The position numbers and the translations under genes were made by a program. From NCBI GenBank assembly GCA_965223755.1, contig CBDCXF010000001.1:496001-560000 (forward strand): a DNA stretch of 64,000 bases, given 5' to 3'. This document shows, piece by piece, positions 49,277 through 56,611 of the stretch (position 1 is its first letter; every line of letters starts with the position of its first letter). This DNA comes from CBDCXF01 sp965223755. Lineage in GTDB: Bacteria > Acidobacteriota > Thermoanaerobaculia > Multivoradales > JAHEKO01. The notes under the pieces were generated by a model. It was not told the origin of the DNA. It saw only the letters and a list, made by a program, of their open reading frames with translations, and did not search any database.

Positions 49277-50314
49277 CTAGATCAATACCTTTGAGACAGT
49301 CGGCGGGAGGACGACCCGTGGGTCGAGTTTTCTAAGGTAACTTGCCGGTGGTTTCCGTTTCAAGCTTCTGTGGGGTCTGTAGGTGTTGTAGATGTCCTGG
49401 AATCTCTGGACGTAGGGCCTCAATCCCGAGACGGTGTCGGGCAATTCATACATTTCATAAAACTCGCCTCTCCAGGTCTCCTGCATCCTCTCGACGGTGC
49501 CATTGAGCTTGGGGCTCTTGGGCGGCAGGACGTAAAGCGTGATGCCTCGGTCTCGGCAAGCCTTCTCAAACTCGGCCATGAATTCGCTCCCACCATCCAC
49601 CTGGATCGAGGTGATCTCAAACGGACACTCTGTGATGACCTTGTCGAGGAAGCGGGCAGCGCAGCGACTGGTTGCGCGCTGGTAGACCTCTCCCACTGTC
49701 CAGCGACTCACTGGGCAAGAGGCCGAGAAGTGCTTGAGCCATCTTCCTGGAGCGGGGACCAGGTGCAGAGTATCGATCTGGATTCGTTCACCCGCCTGGG
49801 TGGGTTTCGGGCAGGACTTGGGCAAGCGCTTGGCGTGCAGGCGGCGCATACGCCGAGAGTTCTTGTACTTCAAACGCTGGTAGCGCACCCGATAGATCAC
49901 CCCTCGGTCCATCAGGTGGCGCAAGATCCTTCCGACCGTGGCTTCTGAAACCTCAAACCCTTCGGCTTGGATCAAAGGAGCTAGGGTCTCCTTGCCCCAG
50001 GCAGGAAACTCTTTACGAAGGGTTTCGACCCGGTGCACCAGATCCGAGGACCAATTGGCCTTACGCACGCGTTTGGGCCGACTCGAGAGGGGTTCTAGAT
50101 GCCGAGGTCCACGCTCTAGGCGCTTTCTCCAGCGGTAGAGAGTTGCCCGACTCTTGCCCAGAATCTGAGCTGCTTCTTCACCTGAGACCCCCTTGGAGCG
50201 TAACTGCTCAAAGCCTTTGACCAAGCGCAGGCGCTCTTCGGCTTCATCGCTCAGAGCAGCAATGTCTTGACGGTAGTACTTGTAGAAACTGGGATTGAGT
50301 GCGACGATTTGCAA
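49277..50314 (-). CDS. IS481-family DDE transposase
   Basis: A 345-residue transposase. The N-terminal helix-turn-helix (GVSGEEAAQILGKSRATLYRWRKRLE) covers about 40-68, followed by a second HTH-like segment. The integrase core carries the DDE residues in RIQIDTLH, IQVDGGSEF and LNGTVERMQE, then the family C-terminus IYNTYRPHRSLKRKPPASYL. The frame is intact from start to stop. The gene nearly fills the element, with its stop 8 bases from the left end. Confidence 0.93.
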   Translation of the reverse strand: MQIVALNPSFYKYYRQDIAALSDEAEERLRLVKGFEQLRSKGVSGEEAAQILGKSRATLYRWRKRLERGPRHLEPLSSRPKRVRKANWSSDLVHRVETLRKEFPAWGKETLAPLIQAEGFEVSEATVGRILRHLMDRGVIYRVRYQRLKYKNSRRMRRLHAKRLPKSCPKPTQAGERIQIDTLHLVPAPGRWLKHFSASCPVSRWTVGEVYQRATSRCAARFLDKVITECPFEITSIQVDGGSEFMAEFEKACRDRGITLYVLPPKSPKLNGTVERMQETWRGEFYEMYELPDTVSGLRPYVQRFQDIYNTYRPHRSLKRKPPASYLRKLDPRVVLPPTVSKVLI

Positions 50315-50444
50315 TTGGGGGTCTCCCTTCGTTTTGGGTTATTTGTCATGACCCGAAGGGTTTCGGCCCCCTTTTCTCTTGTCAAGGCTGGGGATGATGA
50401 CGGCTTGATGGATAGCTCGCCTGTGGCGACCTAACCACAACCCT

Positions 50445-50468
50445 TGGGAATCTCTGCCGAGATTCCCA
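50445..50468. other. perfect hairpin inside the IS
   Basis: TGGGAATCTC (50445-50454) and GAGATTCCCA (50459-50468) form a 10-bp stem with the loop TGCC. It lies between the transposase start and the right IS end. In insertion sequences such hairpins can block read-through from outside promoters; no T run is present. Confidence 0.6.
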
Positions 50469-50605
50469 CATCTCCCACAGCCTCTACGACGAACCGATCT
50501 GTCGCACAGGTGTTTGATCTAGCTCACTGCATAAGGGTGAGAGTGAGACTAAGGCGGAAGCTGTCGGTGCGGCTATTCCGCAAGCTTGGATCGTAATGAA
50601 CCCTT

Positions 50606-50753
50606 ATGCATCCCCGCGGGAGGGTGGCTGGGGGGCGGGGACCCATAGAGCATCGATAGTCATCCCCGCGGGAGGCGGCTCGGGGGGCGGGGATCCGTCG
50701 GGCCAGGCCCAACATGTCGTCCCCGCTGGGGTTGGACACGGGGCGGCGACCTG
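50606..50753. repeat. GC-rich intergenic repeats, family A (three copies)
   Basis: In the 393 bases between the IS and tRNA-Leu three related units occur: GCATCCCCGCGGGAGG...GGGGGGCGGGGACC (from 50608), GTCATCCCCGCGGGAGG...GGGGGGCGGGGATCCG (from 50659), and GTCGTCCCCGCTGGGG...GGGGCGGCGACC (from 50716). Each is a hairpin-forming CCCCGC/GCGGGG palindrome of about 38 bases with a spacing near 55. They match the tract after der and an inverted copy at 52690. No gene is evident in the rest of the gap. Confidence 0.78.
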
Positions 50754-50884
50754 TGAAGCACTGATGGGTCAGTTTCGTGGGGCCGGGGCGTGGAAATCCT
50801 TCACATTGACAGTCCCCTCTACCCCAACTTTGCTTGGATCATTCGCAAGCGCCAAGGCATCTTGAAGAGATCGCCAATCTGTTC

Positions 50885-50913
50885 ATGACTTTGCGAATAA
50901 TCCAGGCTAGGAT
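50885..50913 (+). promoter_or_regulatory. probable promoter of tRNA-Leu(CAA)
   Basis: ATGACT (50885-50890) and TAGGAT (50908-50913) lie 17 bases apart, each matching four of six consensus positions. The -10 box ends 11 bases before the mature tRNA 5' end. Confidence 0.45.
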
Positions 50914-50924
50914 TCACCCCCGCT

Positions 50925-51010
50925 GCCGGAGTGGCGGAACGGTAGACGCGACGGATTCAAAATCCGTTGTCCGCAAGGGCGTGGGGGTTCGACTCCCCCC
51001 TCCGGCACCA
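50925..51010 (+). tRNA. tRNA-Leu, anticodon CAA
   Basis: The acceptor stem GCCGGAG (50925-50931) pairs with CTCCGGC (51000-51006), followed by A73 and encoded CCA. The anticodon arm ACGGA-TTCAAAA-TCCGT gives CAA. A long variable arm (TGTCCGCAAGGGCG) and the T-arm GGGGGTTCGACTCCCCC fit tRNA-Leu. It is followed at once by hairpins and an accessory-looking gene. Confidence 0.96.
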
Positions 51011-51084
51011 ACCGCGAAGCGGTTGCAAGCCGGAGGGGGAGTCGGTCGTCGCCGATGTTTCACATCGGCTCTGGAGCGACTCCC
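51010..51084 (+). other. tandem hairpins directly 3' of tRNA-Leu(CAA)
   Basis: AACCGC/GCGGTT (51010-51024, 3-base loop) begins at the last base of the tRNA. It is followed by a nested structure: outer arms GGGAGTCG (51037-51044) and CGACTCCC (51077-51084), inner arms GCCGATGT (51051-51058) and ACATCGGC (51062-51069) with loop TTC. All stems are perfect. No T run follows, so an intrinsic terminator is not clear. It may be a processing or termination element, or an insertion scar. Confidence 0.6.
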
Positions 51085-51147
51085 ACCAGCCAAGACCGGA
51101 TCCAACCGCAATACTGAACCCTCTATCTGACTGCGTGGCCCCAGCGA

Positions 51148-51687
51148 GTGGCGATAATTAGCAAGGCCCAAGCCGCCAAGGAACAGCTCGAGGACGCTCT
51201 GTTCCTGTACTTCAATCGGAACAATCTGGTGTCTGTTCACACCTTGGTGGCTGCTGCGTATCAGCTACTAAAGGACCTACACGGTCCAGGACTCCAAGAA
51301 AGAACTCTTAGGTCGTTTATAGATGATGAAACTTGGGATCAGATGCTTCAAGGAATTCGCGCGCCTCAAAATTTCTTCAAACACGCCGATAGAGACCAAG
51401 GCGAAGTTCTCGATTTCGATCCCAAGATCACTGACTATCTAATAACGGAAAGCCTCTTTCTGTACGTCGAACAAGTCAATTCAAAACTGCCACCTTCAAT
51501 GAAGGCGTATGAGCAATGGTTTGCGATGAAGCACCCAGAACTCTGGTCCAACCTGCCTGCCCTCGAATCTATATTCAGGGAGGCACGGCGGCTCGGCTTG
51601 GACAAATTGAGCCGAGAAGAGTTTTATAGGCAAAGTACGCAGGCCTACGAGCGCTACTATGGTTCCGCGTCAGTCGACTCAACCTGA
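51148..51687 (+). CDS. conserved hypothetical protein, accessory-looking
   Basis: A 179-residue cytoplasmic, mainly helical protein. It begins AKEQLEDALFLYFNRNNLVSVHTLVAAAYQLLKDLHG and continues with APQNFFKHADRDQGEVLDFDPKITDYLITES. I recall this pattern (an N-terminal LVxVHTLxxAAYQLLxDL segment followed by FxKHADRD) from scattered bacterial proteins of unknown function, so it is probably real, but I cannot name a role. The gene is visibly less GC-rich than its neighbours and follows a tRNA, both suggesting horizontal acquisition. Start GTG 51148 lacks a clear ribosome-binding site. Its 3' end overlaps the convergent dehydrogenase remnant by 9 bases. Confidence 0.72.
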   Translation: MAIISKAQAAKEQLEDALFLYFNRNNLVSVHTLVAAAYQLLKDLHGPGLQERTLRSFIDDETWDQMLQGIRAPQNFFKHADRDQGEVLDFDPKITDYLITESLFLYVEQVNSKLPPSMKAYEQWFAMKHPELWSNLPALESIFREARRLGLDKLSREEFYRQSTQAYERYYGSASVDST

Positions 51688-52597
51688 CGATTCGTTTCTC
51701 GGCATCGATCCGTCTTCGGCCATGGGCAATATCAACGCCTGCGTCCCATTCCTCCCATACCCCATCTCCTCCACTTCACGATAGAGCTGTTCAGCCAACT
51801 CCAGCCCCGGCAGGTCGAGGTTCATGTGCCTGGCTTCGTCGAGGGCGATGCGCATGTCTTTGAGGAAGTGTTCGACGAAGAAGCCGGGTTCGTAGTCGCC
51901 GGCGAGGATGCGGGGGGCGAGGTTGGTGAGGGACCAGGAGCCGGCGGCACCGCCGGAGACGGATTCGAGCATGGTGGGTAGGTCGAGGCCGGCCTTGGTG
52001 CCGTAGATCAAGGCTTCGCAGACGCCGATCATGTTGGTGGCGATGAGGATCTGGTTGGCCATCTTAGTGTGCTGGCCGGAGCCAGCACCGCCTTGGTAGA
52101 CGATGGTTTCGCCCAGATGTTCCAGCAAAGGCAGGGCACAGTCGAAGGCTTCTTTCTCCCCGCCAACCATGATCGACAGAGTGGCATTGCGGGCGCCGAT
52201 GTCGCCTCCTTGAGACCGGCGCGTCGAGACTGGCCGCGCCGAGGGGTTTACAGGCTTCGTGGATTTCGCGGCTCAAGGACGGTTCGCTGGTGCTCATGTC
52301 GATGAACAGTAAGCCTTCCCGCGCGCCGGCAAGCAACCCTTCTCCACCGAAGTAGACCTCGCGGACATCGGCCGGAAATCCCAGCATGGTGAAGACGACA
52401 TCGGTCGATCGCGCCACTTTCTGGGGCGAATGCGCCCACGACGCGCCCTGATCCAAGAGACTCTGGGCGCGTTTTTGGGTGCGGGTGTGGACGGTAACCG
52501 AACATCCAGCGTCCAGGAGGTGACCGCATATCGGCTCACCCATGACGCCGGTGCCGATCCAGCCGATGCACGTGTTCTTTGGTGTCGGGTTTTGCAT
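51679..52597 (-). pseudogene. NAD(P)-dependent 6-phosphogluconate/3-hydroxyisobutyrate dehydrogenase-like, frameshifted
   Basis: The first frame encodes the Rossmann domain (CIGWIGTGVMGEPICGHLLDAG, then VVFTMLGFPADVREVYFG) and reaches SLDAPVS, the substrate-binding DAPVSGG motif. There one extra A (TCAAGGAGG near 52215) shifts the frame. Removing it restores GGDIGARNATLSIMVGGE and the helical domain with AGSGQHTKMANQILIATNM (the catalytic Lys region) and a normal C-terminus to 51679. The intact protein would be about 305 residues, as in beta-hydroxyacid dehydrogenases. A sequencing error or a real single-base mutation are both possible. Confidence 0.85.
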
Positions 52598-52689
52598 GGT
52601 GTTGGGTTCCCGCAGGCTCTGCGCTCAATTGTAGGAGAGACTCACTCCCTCTACTTTCGTCATCCGGCCGTGGCAGGGGTGCGGGGCCG

Positions 52690-52728
52690 GGATCCCCGCC
52701 CCCCGGCACTCCCACGCGCGGGGATGAC
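52690..52728. repeat. GC-rich intergenic repeat, family A (inverted copy)
   Basis: GGATCCCCGCCCCCCGG...CGCGCGGGGATGAC is the reverse complement of the unit GTCATCCCCGCG...GGGCGGGGATCC found at 50659 and after der. It lies in the 142-base gap between the dehydrogenase remnant and the TPR gene. No other feature is seen in this gap. Confidence 0.72.
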
Positions 52729-52739
52729 GAGATTGCCGG

Positions 52740-54440
52740 TCAGTAGCGTGACGTCGTCAACGAGACATCCGCCGCTTCCCAAGCGGCGGCGAATCGCTCC
52801 GCCGTCTCGTTCGCCAGACCGGTCTTGCCCTGCGCCCGTAGGGCCTTCTCCAAGCCAAACAATGCAAAACCGTTCTCAGGGTTCTTGGCCAGATCGGCCC
52901 AGTACACCACTTCCGCTTCGGTCGCTCGGCCGGCTTCCAGGAGCACGGCGCCAAGGACGTGGCGAACCGGAAAGTACCAATCGGGCGGTTCGTTGTAGAG
53001 CAAGCTGTCTTCGAGGCGAACGCCGGTTTCCAGGTGGGCCAAGGCCTCCGGGTAGTCCCCCTTGGCTGCGGCGATTTCTCCGGCCACGATTTCGGAGGCG
53101 ATGGTGAGCATGGTGGAGGCAGTGCCGAATCCGATCATGTAGCCCTCATCCTGGGCGACCAGCTTCTGCAACTGGCGTAGATGGCGGAGTTCACGGCGCG
53201 CTTGGCGCAAGTTGCCGTTGTGGACCTGGGCCAGTCCCCGCATGTAGCGCCACACCCCATTCATGAACAGGGCGTCGGCCTCGGGAGCGGGCTCCGCGAG
53301 CGCTTGGTCCCACAGACCGAACCGCGCCATGGTGTACATGGGCTGGGCGCGGAAGGTCTCATAGAGATTCCACACCACTCCCTTGTCGCCTTGGGGGATG
53401 CCGGCGGCCACCGCCCGCGAGGCTTCCATCGCCTTCTCGGCGCGACCTTGGAACATCGCCGACCAGGCCAAAAAGTGCTGATTGTGGGGGTAGTAGTTGA
53501 GCGGATAGATGCCCTGGGCTCGACACTGGGTGATGTAGTCCTCGTCCGCCTCGACCGCTGCTGCATTGGCGTCGTAGGAGTCCGCATAGCGTCCGACTCG
53601 CATGTAGATGTGCGACGGCATATGCACCATGTGTCCCGCTCCCGGCATCAGCGGCAGCAGGGTGTCGGCGGCTTCCTCCGCCTGTTCGGGATGGCGTGCT
53701 TCGACGGCGTGGATCCAGTAGTGCAACGCCCCGGGATGGTCGGGGTCGATTTCCAGGACCTCGCGGAAGGCACCGAGCAGTTGGTTGGTGACCGCTTTGG
53801 GCGTCCCATCGCGGTGCCAGTAATCCCAAGGCGTGGTGTTCATGAGCGCGGCGCCATAGAGGGTGCCTGCGTCGGCGTCATTCGGGTACTTCTGAAACAG
53901 GTCGGCCATGGCCTTGGCGTAGGCCTGGTCGAGAGGAGCGCGATCGGCCTCGGGGTCGTCCGTATAGCGCACGGCTAGGGCTTCAATGTAGTCCCGCTCC
54001 CGTTCGCTGACACCGGAGCTCAACTCGACTGCTTTCTGCATTGCTTGATAGGCCTGGGGGACGACATCCGGCATCATCGGCAGGTTCAGATTGGGCCCCA
54101 AAACCAGCGCCCAACCCCAGTAGGCCATGGCGTTGCCGGGATCGAGCCGGATCGCCTCCTTGAAAGCCCGTAGGGCCTCTGAGTGGTTGAAGCCATAGGT
54201 CAACCTCAGACCTTGGTCGAAGAACTCCTGGGATTCGGGTACCGAGGTGGTGACTTCAAGGTGGTAGTCGCCGAGACCTTCCAGTTTGGGGGCGATGGGG
54301 TCGGTGGCGGTTGCCGGGTCGCTGTCCACGGCGCGCGGGTCGTGGATCTGAGCCGGCAGCACGGTGGCAACCAGGCCGAGGGCCAGTACAGCGTGGGACG
54401 CCAGTACGGCGCGGGACAAGAAACGAGTCTGATTCCTCAT
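52740..54440 (-). CDS. secreted tetratricopeptide-repeat protein, unknown function
   Basis: A 566-residue exported protein. Signal peptide (LSRAVLASHAVLALGLVATVLPAQ) is followed by VTTSVPESQEFFDQGLRLTYGFNHSEALRAFKEAIRLDP, a classic TPR start, and a second region (REVLEIDPDHPGALHYWIHAVEA, GHMVHMPSHIYMRVGRYADS). Its C-terminal TPR units (LAHLETGVRLE...RHVLGAVLLEAGRATEAEVVYWADLAKNPENGFALFGLEKALRAQG) complete it. ATG 54440 is chosen since GAGGAG lies 7 bases upstream; the longer frame runs into repeats. The HMPSHIYMR segment is conserved in a family of uncharacterised TPR proteins known to me from soil bacteria. Role unknown; it is separated from the ABC operon by repeats. Confidence 0.85.
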   Translation of the reverse strand: MRNQTRFLSRAVLASHAVLALGLVATVLPAQIHDPRAVDSDPATATDPIAPKLEGLGDYHLEVTTSVPESQEFFDQGLRLTYGFNHSEALRAFKEAIRLDPGNAMAYWGWALVLGPNLNLPMMPDVVPQAYQAMQKAVELSSGVSERERDYIEALAVRYTDDPEADRAPLDQAYAKAMADLFQKYPNDADAGTLYGAALMNTTPWDYWHRDGTPKAVTNQLLGAFREVLEIDPDHPGALHYWIHAVEARHPEQAEEAADTLLPLMPGAGHMVHMPSHIYMRVGRYADSYDANAAAVEADEDYITQCRAQGIYPLNYYPHNQHFLAWSAMFQGRAEKAMEASRAVAAGIPQGDKGVVWNLYETFRAQPMYTMARFGLWDQALAEPAPEADALFMNGVWRYMRGLAQVHNGNLRQARRELRHLRQLQKLVAQDEGYMIGFGTASTMLTIASEIVAGEIAAAKGDYPEALAHLETGVRLEDSLLYNEPPDWYFPVRHVLGAVLLEAGRATEAEVVYWADLAKNPENGFALFGLEKALRAQGKTGLANETAERFAAAWEAADVSLTTSRY

Positions 54441-54568
54441 CTTTGGACTCCTCAAGGTCATCCAGAATCGCTCAGTGAGCAACGGTCGTTGGCAACAGCC
54501 TAAGAGGGATGGTGGGCAGACGCAAGGTCGGGCGTCCGTCACTCCGCCCTCTCTGCCGCGTATCCCGT

Positions 54569-54695
54569 TGTAGGGGAGCCCCTTGCGGGCTCCCGGGCGG
54601 GGGCAAGCCCCGCCCCTACACCCCCCCTGCGGCATATCCCACAATGTAGGGGAGCCCCTTGCGGGCTCCTGGGCGGGGGCAAGCCCCGCCCCTAC
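54569..54695. repeat. double-hairpin repeat, family C (two tandem copies)
   Basis: Two near-identical 50-base units, 54569-54619 and 54646-54695, differ at one interior base. Each begins GTAGGGGAGCCCCTTGCGGG, forming hairpin GGGAGCCC/GGGCTCCC, and continues GGGCGGGGGCAAGCCCCGCC, forming hairpin GGGCGGGG/CCCCGCCC, ending CCCTAC. They fill the gap between the ABC permease and the TPR gene. On the minus strand the right end of the second copy supplies the TAG stop codon of the permease gene. Confidence 0.88.
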
Positions 54696-55912
54696 TCGTA
54701 ACGCAACGCTTCGATGGGGTCCATCCGCGCCGCCTTGCTGGCCGGATAGATGCCGAAAAAAATGCCGACCAAGGCGCAGAATCCGAAGGCGACGGCTACC
54801 GCCCAGATCGGAACGTAGGCCGCCGGTAGGTTGAAGGGCAGCAGGCTCACCACTGCCGCACCGACCCCGAAGCCGATGGCGATGCCGATGGTGCCACCCA
54901 CCAGTGACAGGACCACCGCTTCGATCAAGAACTGCATCATGACGTCGGTGCTGCGCGCGCCCACCGCTTTGCGTACGCCGATCTCGCGGGTGCGTTCGGT
55001 CACCGAGACCAGCATGATGTTCATGATCCCCACTCCGGCGACGATCAAGGAGACGGCGACAATGGCTCCTACCACCGCTGTCAGGCTGGTAAGAAAGCTG
55101 GAGAAGAGATCCACGATTTCATCCTGTAACTGGATGATGAAGTCGTCTTCGTCGCCTTCTTCGAGTCCGTGCTGGCGGCGCAGGACGCGGGCGACCTCTT
55201 CGCGCACGTCCTCGACGTTGTCCGCCGACGCCGTCCGCAAGCGCAGTTGCACTTGATCCGCCGCTTCGCGGCCGAAGATCAACAGCGCGGTATCAAAGGG
55301 AACGAAGGTGAAGTCGTCCATGTCGCCGAAGACCGACTGGCCCTTCTCCTCCATCACCCCGATAACGGTCACCGGCAGCGCGCCGAGGTAGATCTCCTTA
55401 CCAATCGGGTCGGTGCCCAATCGCAGTTCGTCCGCCACCTTCTGCCCCACGACCACAACTTTGTGGCGCTCGGCAAGATCGGTGTTGGTGAAGAAGCGGC
55501 CGCTCTCGACCGCGAAGTCGTGCATCTCGGCCCATTCGGGGTTGACCCCCACCACGAACATGGTGTGCTGGCGGTCGAGATACTTGGCCACCTGGTTGCC
55601 GAACATCTGCGGCGTGATTTCGGCGATGTCGGGGATTTCGTCGCGCAGCGCTTTGCCGTCTTCCCAGGTCAATTTGACCTGCCGGGTCACCATGCCGGGC
55701 CCTTGGAACTGCTCAAGTTTGGGCTGGATGATGATGAAGTTGGCGCCCAAAGTCTCGATCTGGCCGACCAGAAAGTACTGCAAGCCCTGAACGATCGAGA
55801 CCACTGCGATGACCGCCGCGATGCCGATGGAAATGCCGAGCATGGTGAGCGCGGCGCGGGTCTTGTTGGCCCACAGCGCCGAGAGCGCCAGGCGAATGGA
55901 CTCGAGAATCAC
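54692..55912 (-). CDS. MacB-type ABC transporter permease
   Basis: FtsX/MacB-like inner-membrane permease of 406 residues. A first membrane helix (AALTMLGISIGIAAVIAVVSIVQGL) precedes the large periplasmic MacB-core domain (to about 270). Three C-terminal helices follow, including VGVGIMNIMLVSVTERTREIGVRKAVGARSTDVMMQFLIEAV and an end typical of the family (GIYPASKAARMDPIEALRYE). It overlaps the ATPase stop by 4 bases. With the ATPase, MFP and TolC genes it forms a tripartite efflux or lipoprotein/peptide export machine. The stop codon TAG is contributed by a family C repeat. Confidence 0.92.
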   Translation of the reverse strand: MILESIRLALSALWANKTRAALTMLGISIGIAAVIAVVSIVQGLQYFLVGQIETLGANFIIIQPKLEQFQGPGMVTRQVKLTWEDGKALRDEIPDIAEITPQMFGNQVAKYLDRQHTMFVVGVNPEWAEMHDFAVESGRFFTNTDLAERHKVVVVGQKVADELRLGTDPIGKEIYLGALPVTVIGVMEEKGQSVFGDMDDFTFVPFDTALLIFGREAADQVQLRLRTASADNVEDVREEVARVLRRQHGLEEGDEDDFIIQLQDEIVDLFSSFLTSLTAVVGAIVAVSLIVAGVGIMNIMLVSVTERTREIGVRKAVGARSTDVMMQFLIEAVVLSLVGGTIGIAIGFGVGAAVVSLLPFNLPAAYVPIWAVAVAFGFCALVGIFFGIYPASKAARMDPIEALRYE

Positions 55913-56610
55913 GCTGGAACCCTCGCGCCGCCGGTGCGCAGATCACTGAGGATCTTGCCGTCGCGGAGGGTGATGGTGCGTTGGGTGTGCGCGGCGATGT
56001 CGTCTTCGTGGGTGACCAAGATGACGGTGTTGCCGTCGGCGTGGAGACGGTCGAACAACTCCATGATCTCTTCAGAGGTCTTGCTGTCGAGGTTGCCGGT
56101 GGGCTCGTCGGCGAGCAGGATCGAAGGATTGTTGACCAGGGCTCGGGCCACCGCGACGCGCTGGCGTTGGCCGCCCGAGAGTTCGCTGGGGCGGTGGTCG
56201 ATGCGGTCGCCGAGGCCGACTTTTTCGAGGGCTCTGCGGGCCGCCTCCCGCCGTTCGCTGCGCTTCATGCCCGAGTAAACCAACGGCAATTCGACGTTAC
56301 GCAGAGCGTCGGTGCGGGAAAGCAGATTGAAGGTCTGGAATACGAAGCCGATCTTGCGGTTGCGGATGCGGGCCAGTTCCTCGTCACTCAAGCTTTCGAC
56401 CTGCACGCCTTCCAGGGTGTAGCTGCCTTCGGTGGGAGTGTCGAGGCAGCCGATGAGGTTCATCATCGTCGACTTGCCCGAGCCCGAGGCGCCCATGATG
56501 GCGAGGTACTCACCCTGCTGGACGTCGAGGTCGACGCCGTCCAGGGCGTGGATGACCTCCTGCCCCATCTGGTAGGTCTTGCGAACCCCGCGGAGTTCGA
56601 TCAAGGCCAT
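55909..56610 (-). CDS. MacB-type ABC transporter ATP-binding protein
   Basis: LolD/MacB-class ATPase of 233 residues: Walker A GASGSGKSTMMNLIGCLD, Q-loop FVFQTFNLL, signature ELSGGQRQRVAVARAL, Walker B SILLADEPTGNLDSKTS. ATG 56610 (MALIELRGVRKTYQMG) is the start; the longer frame reaching 56853 reads through the MFP gene out of frame. It starts 1 base after the MFP stop and overlaps the permease by 4 bases, so the three genes are tightly coupled. Confidence 0.93.
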   Translation of the reverse strand: MALIELRGVRKTYQMGQEVIHALDGVDLDVQQGEYLAIMGASGSGKSTMMNLIGCLDTPTEGSYTLEGVQVESLSDEELARIRNRKIGFVFQTFNLLSRTDALRNVELPLVYSGMKRSERREAARRALEKVGLGDRIDHRPSELSGGQRQRVAVARALVNNPSILLADEPTGNLDSKTSEEIMELFDRLHADGNTVILVTHEDDIAAHTQRTITLRDGKILSDLRTGGARVPA

Positions 56611-56611
56611 C

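Larger units (their letters stand above)
49269..50531. mobile_element. IS481-type insertion sequence
   Basis: An element of about 1.26 kb with one full-length transposase. Imperfect terminal inverted repeats can be read: left TGCATGTCCTAGATCAATACC (begins 49269) and right, reverse complement, TGCAGTGAGCTAGATCAAAC (ends 50531), sharing TGCA, CTAGATCAA and GACAG at the inner end. I see no clear target duplication: the flanks are GTCAAC and TAAGGG. Intact coding sequence and recognisable ends suggest a fairly recent insertion. A perfect 10-bp hairpin lies inside at 50445-50468. Confidence 0.85.

Noticed and set aside
49263..50537. Target-site duplication flanking the IS481-type element
   Set aside because: The 6-base flanks (GTCAAC and TAAGGG) do not match; boundaries rest on inverted repeats only.
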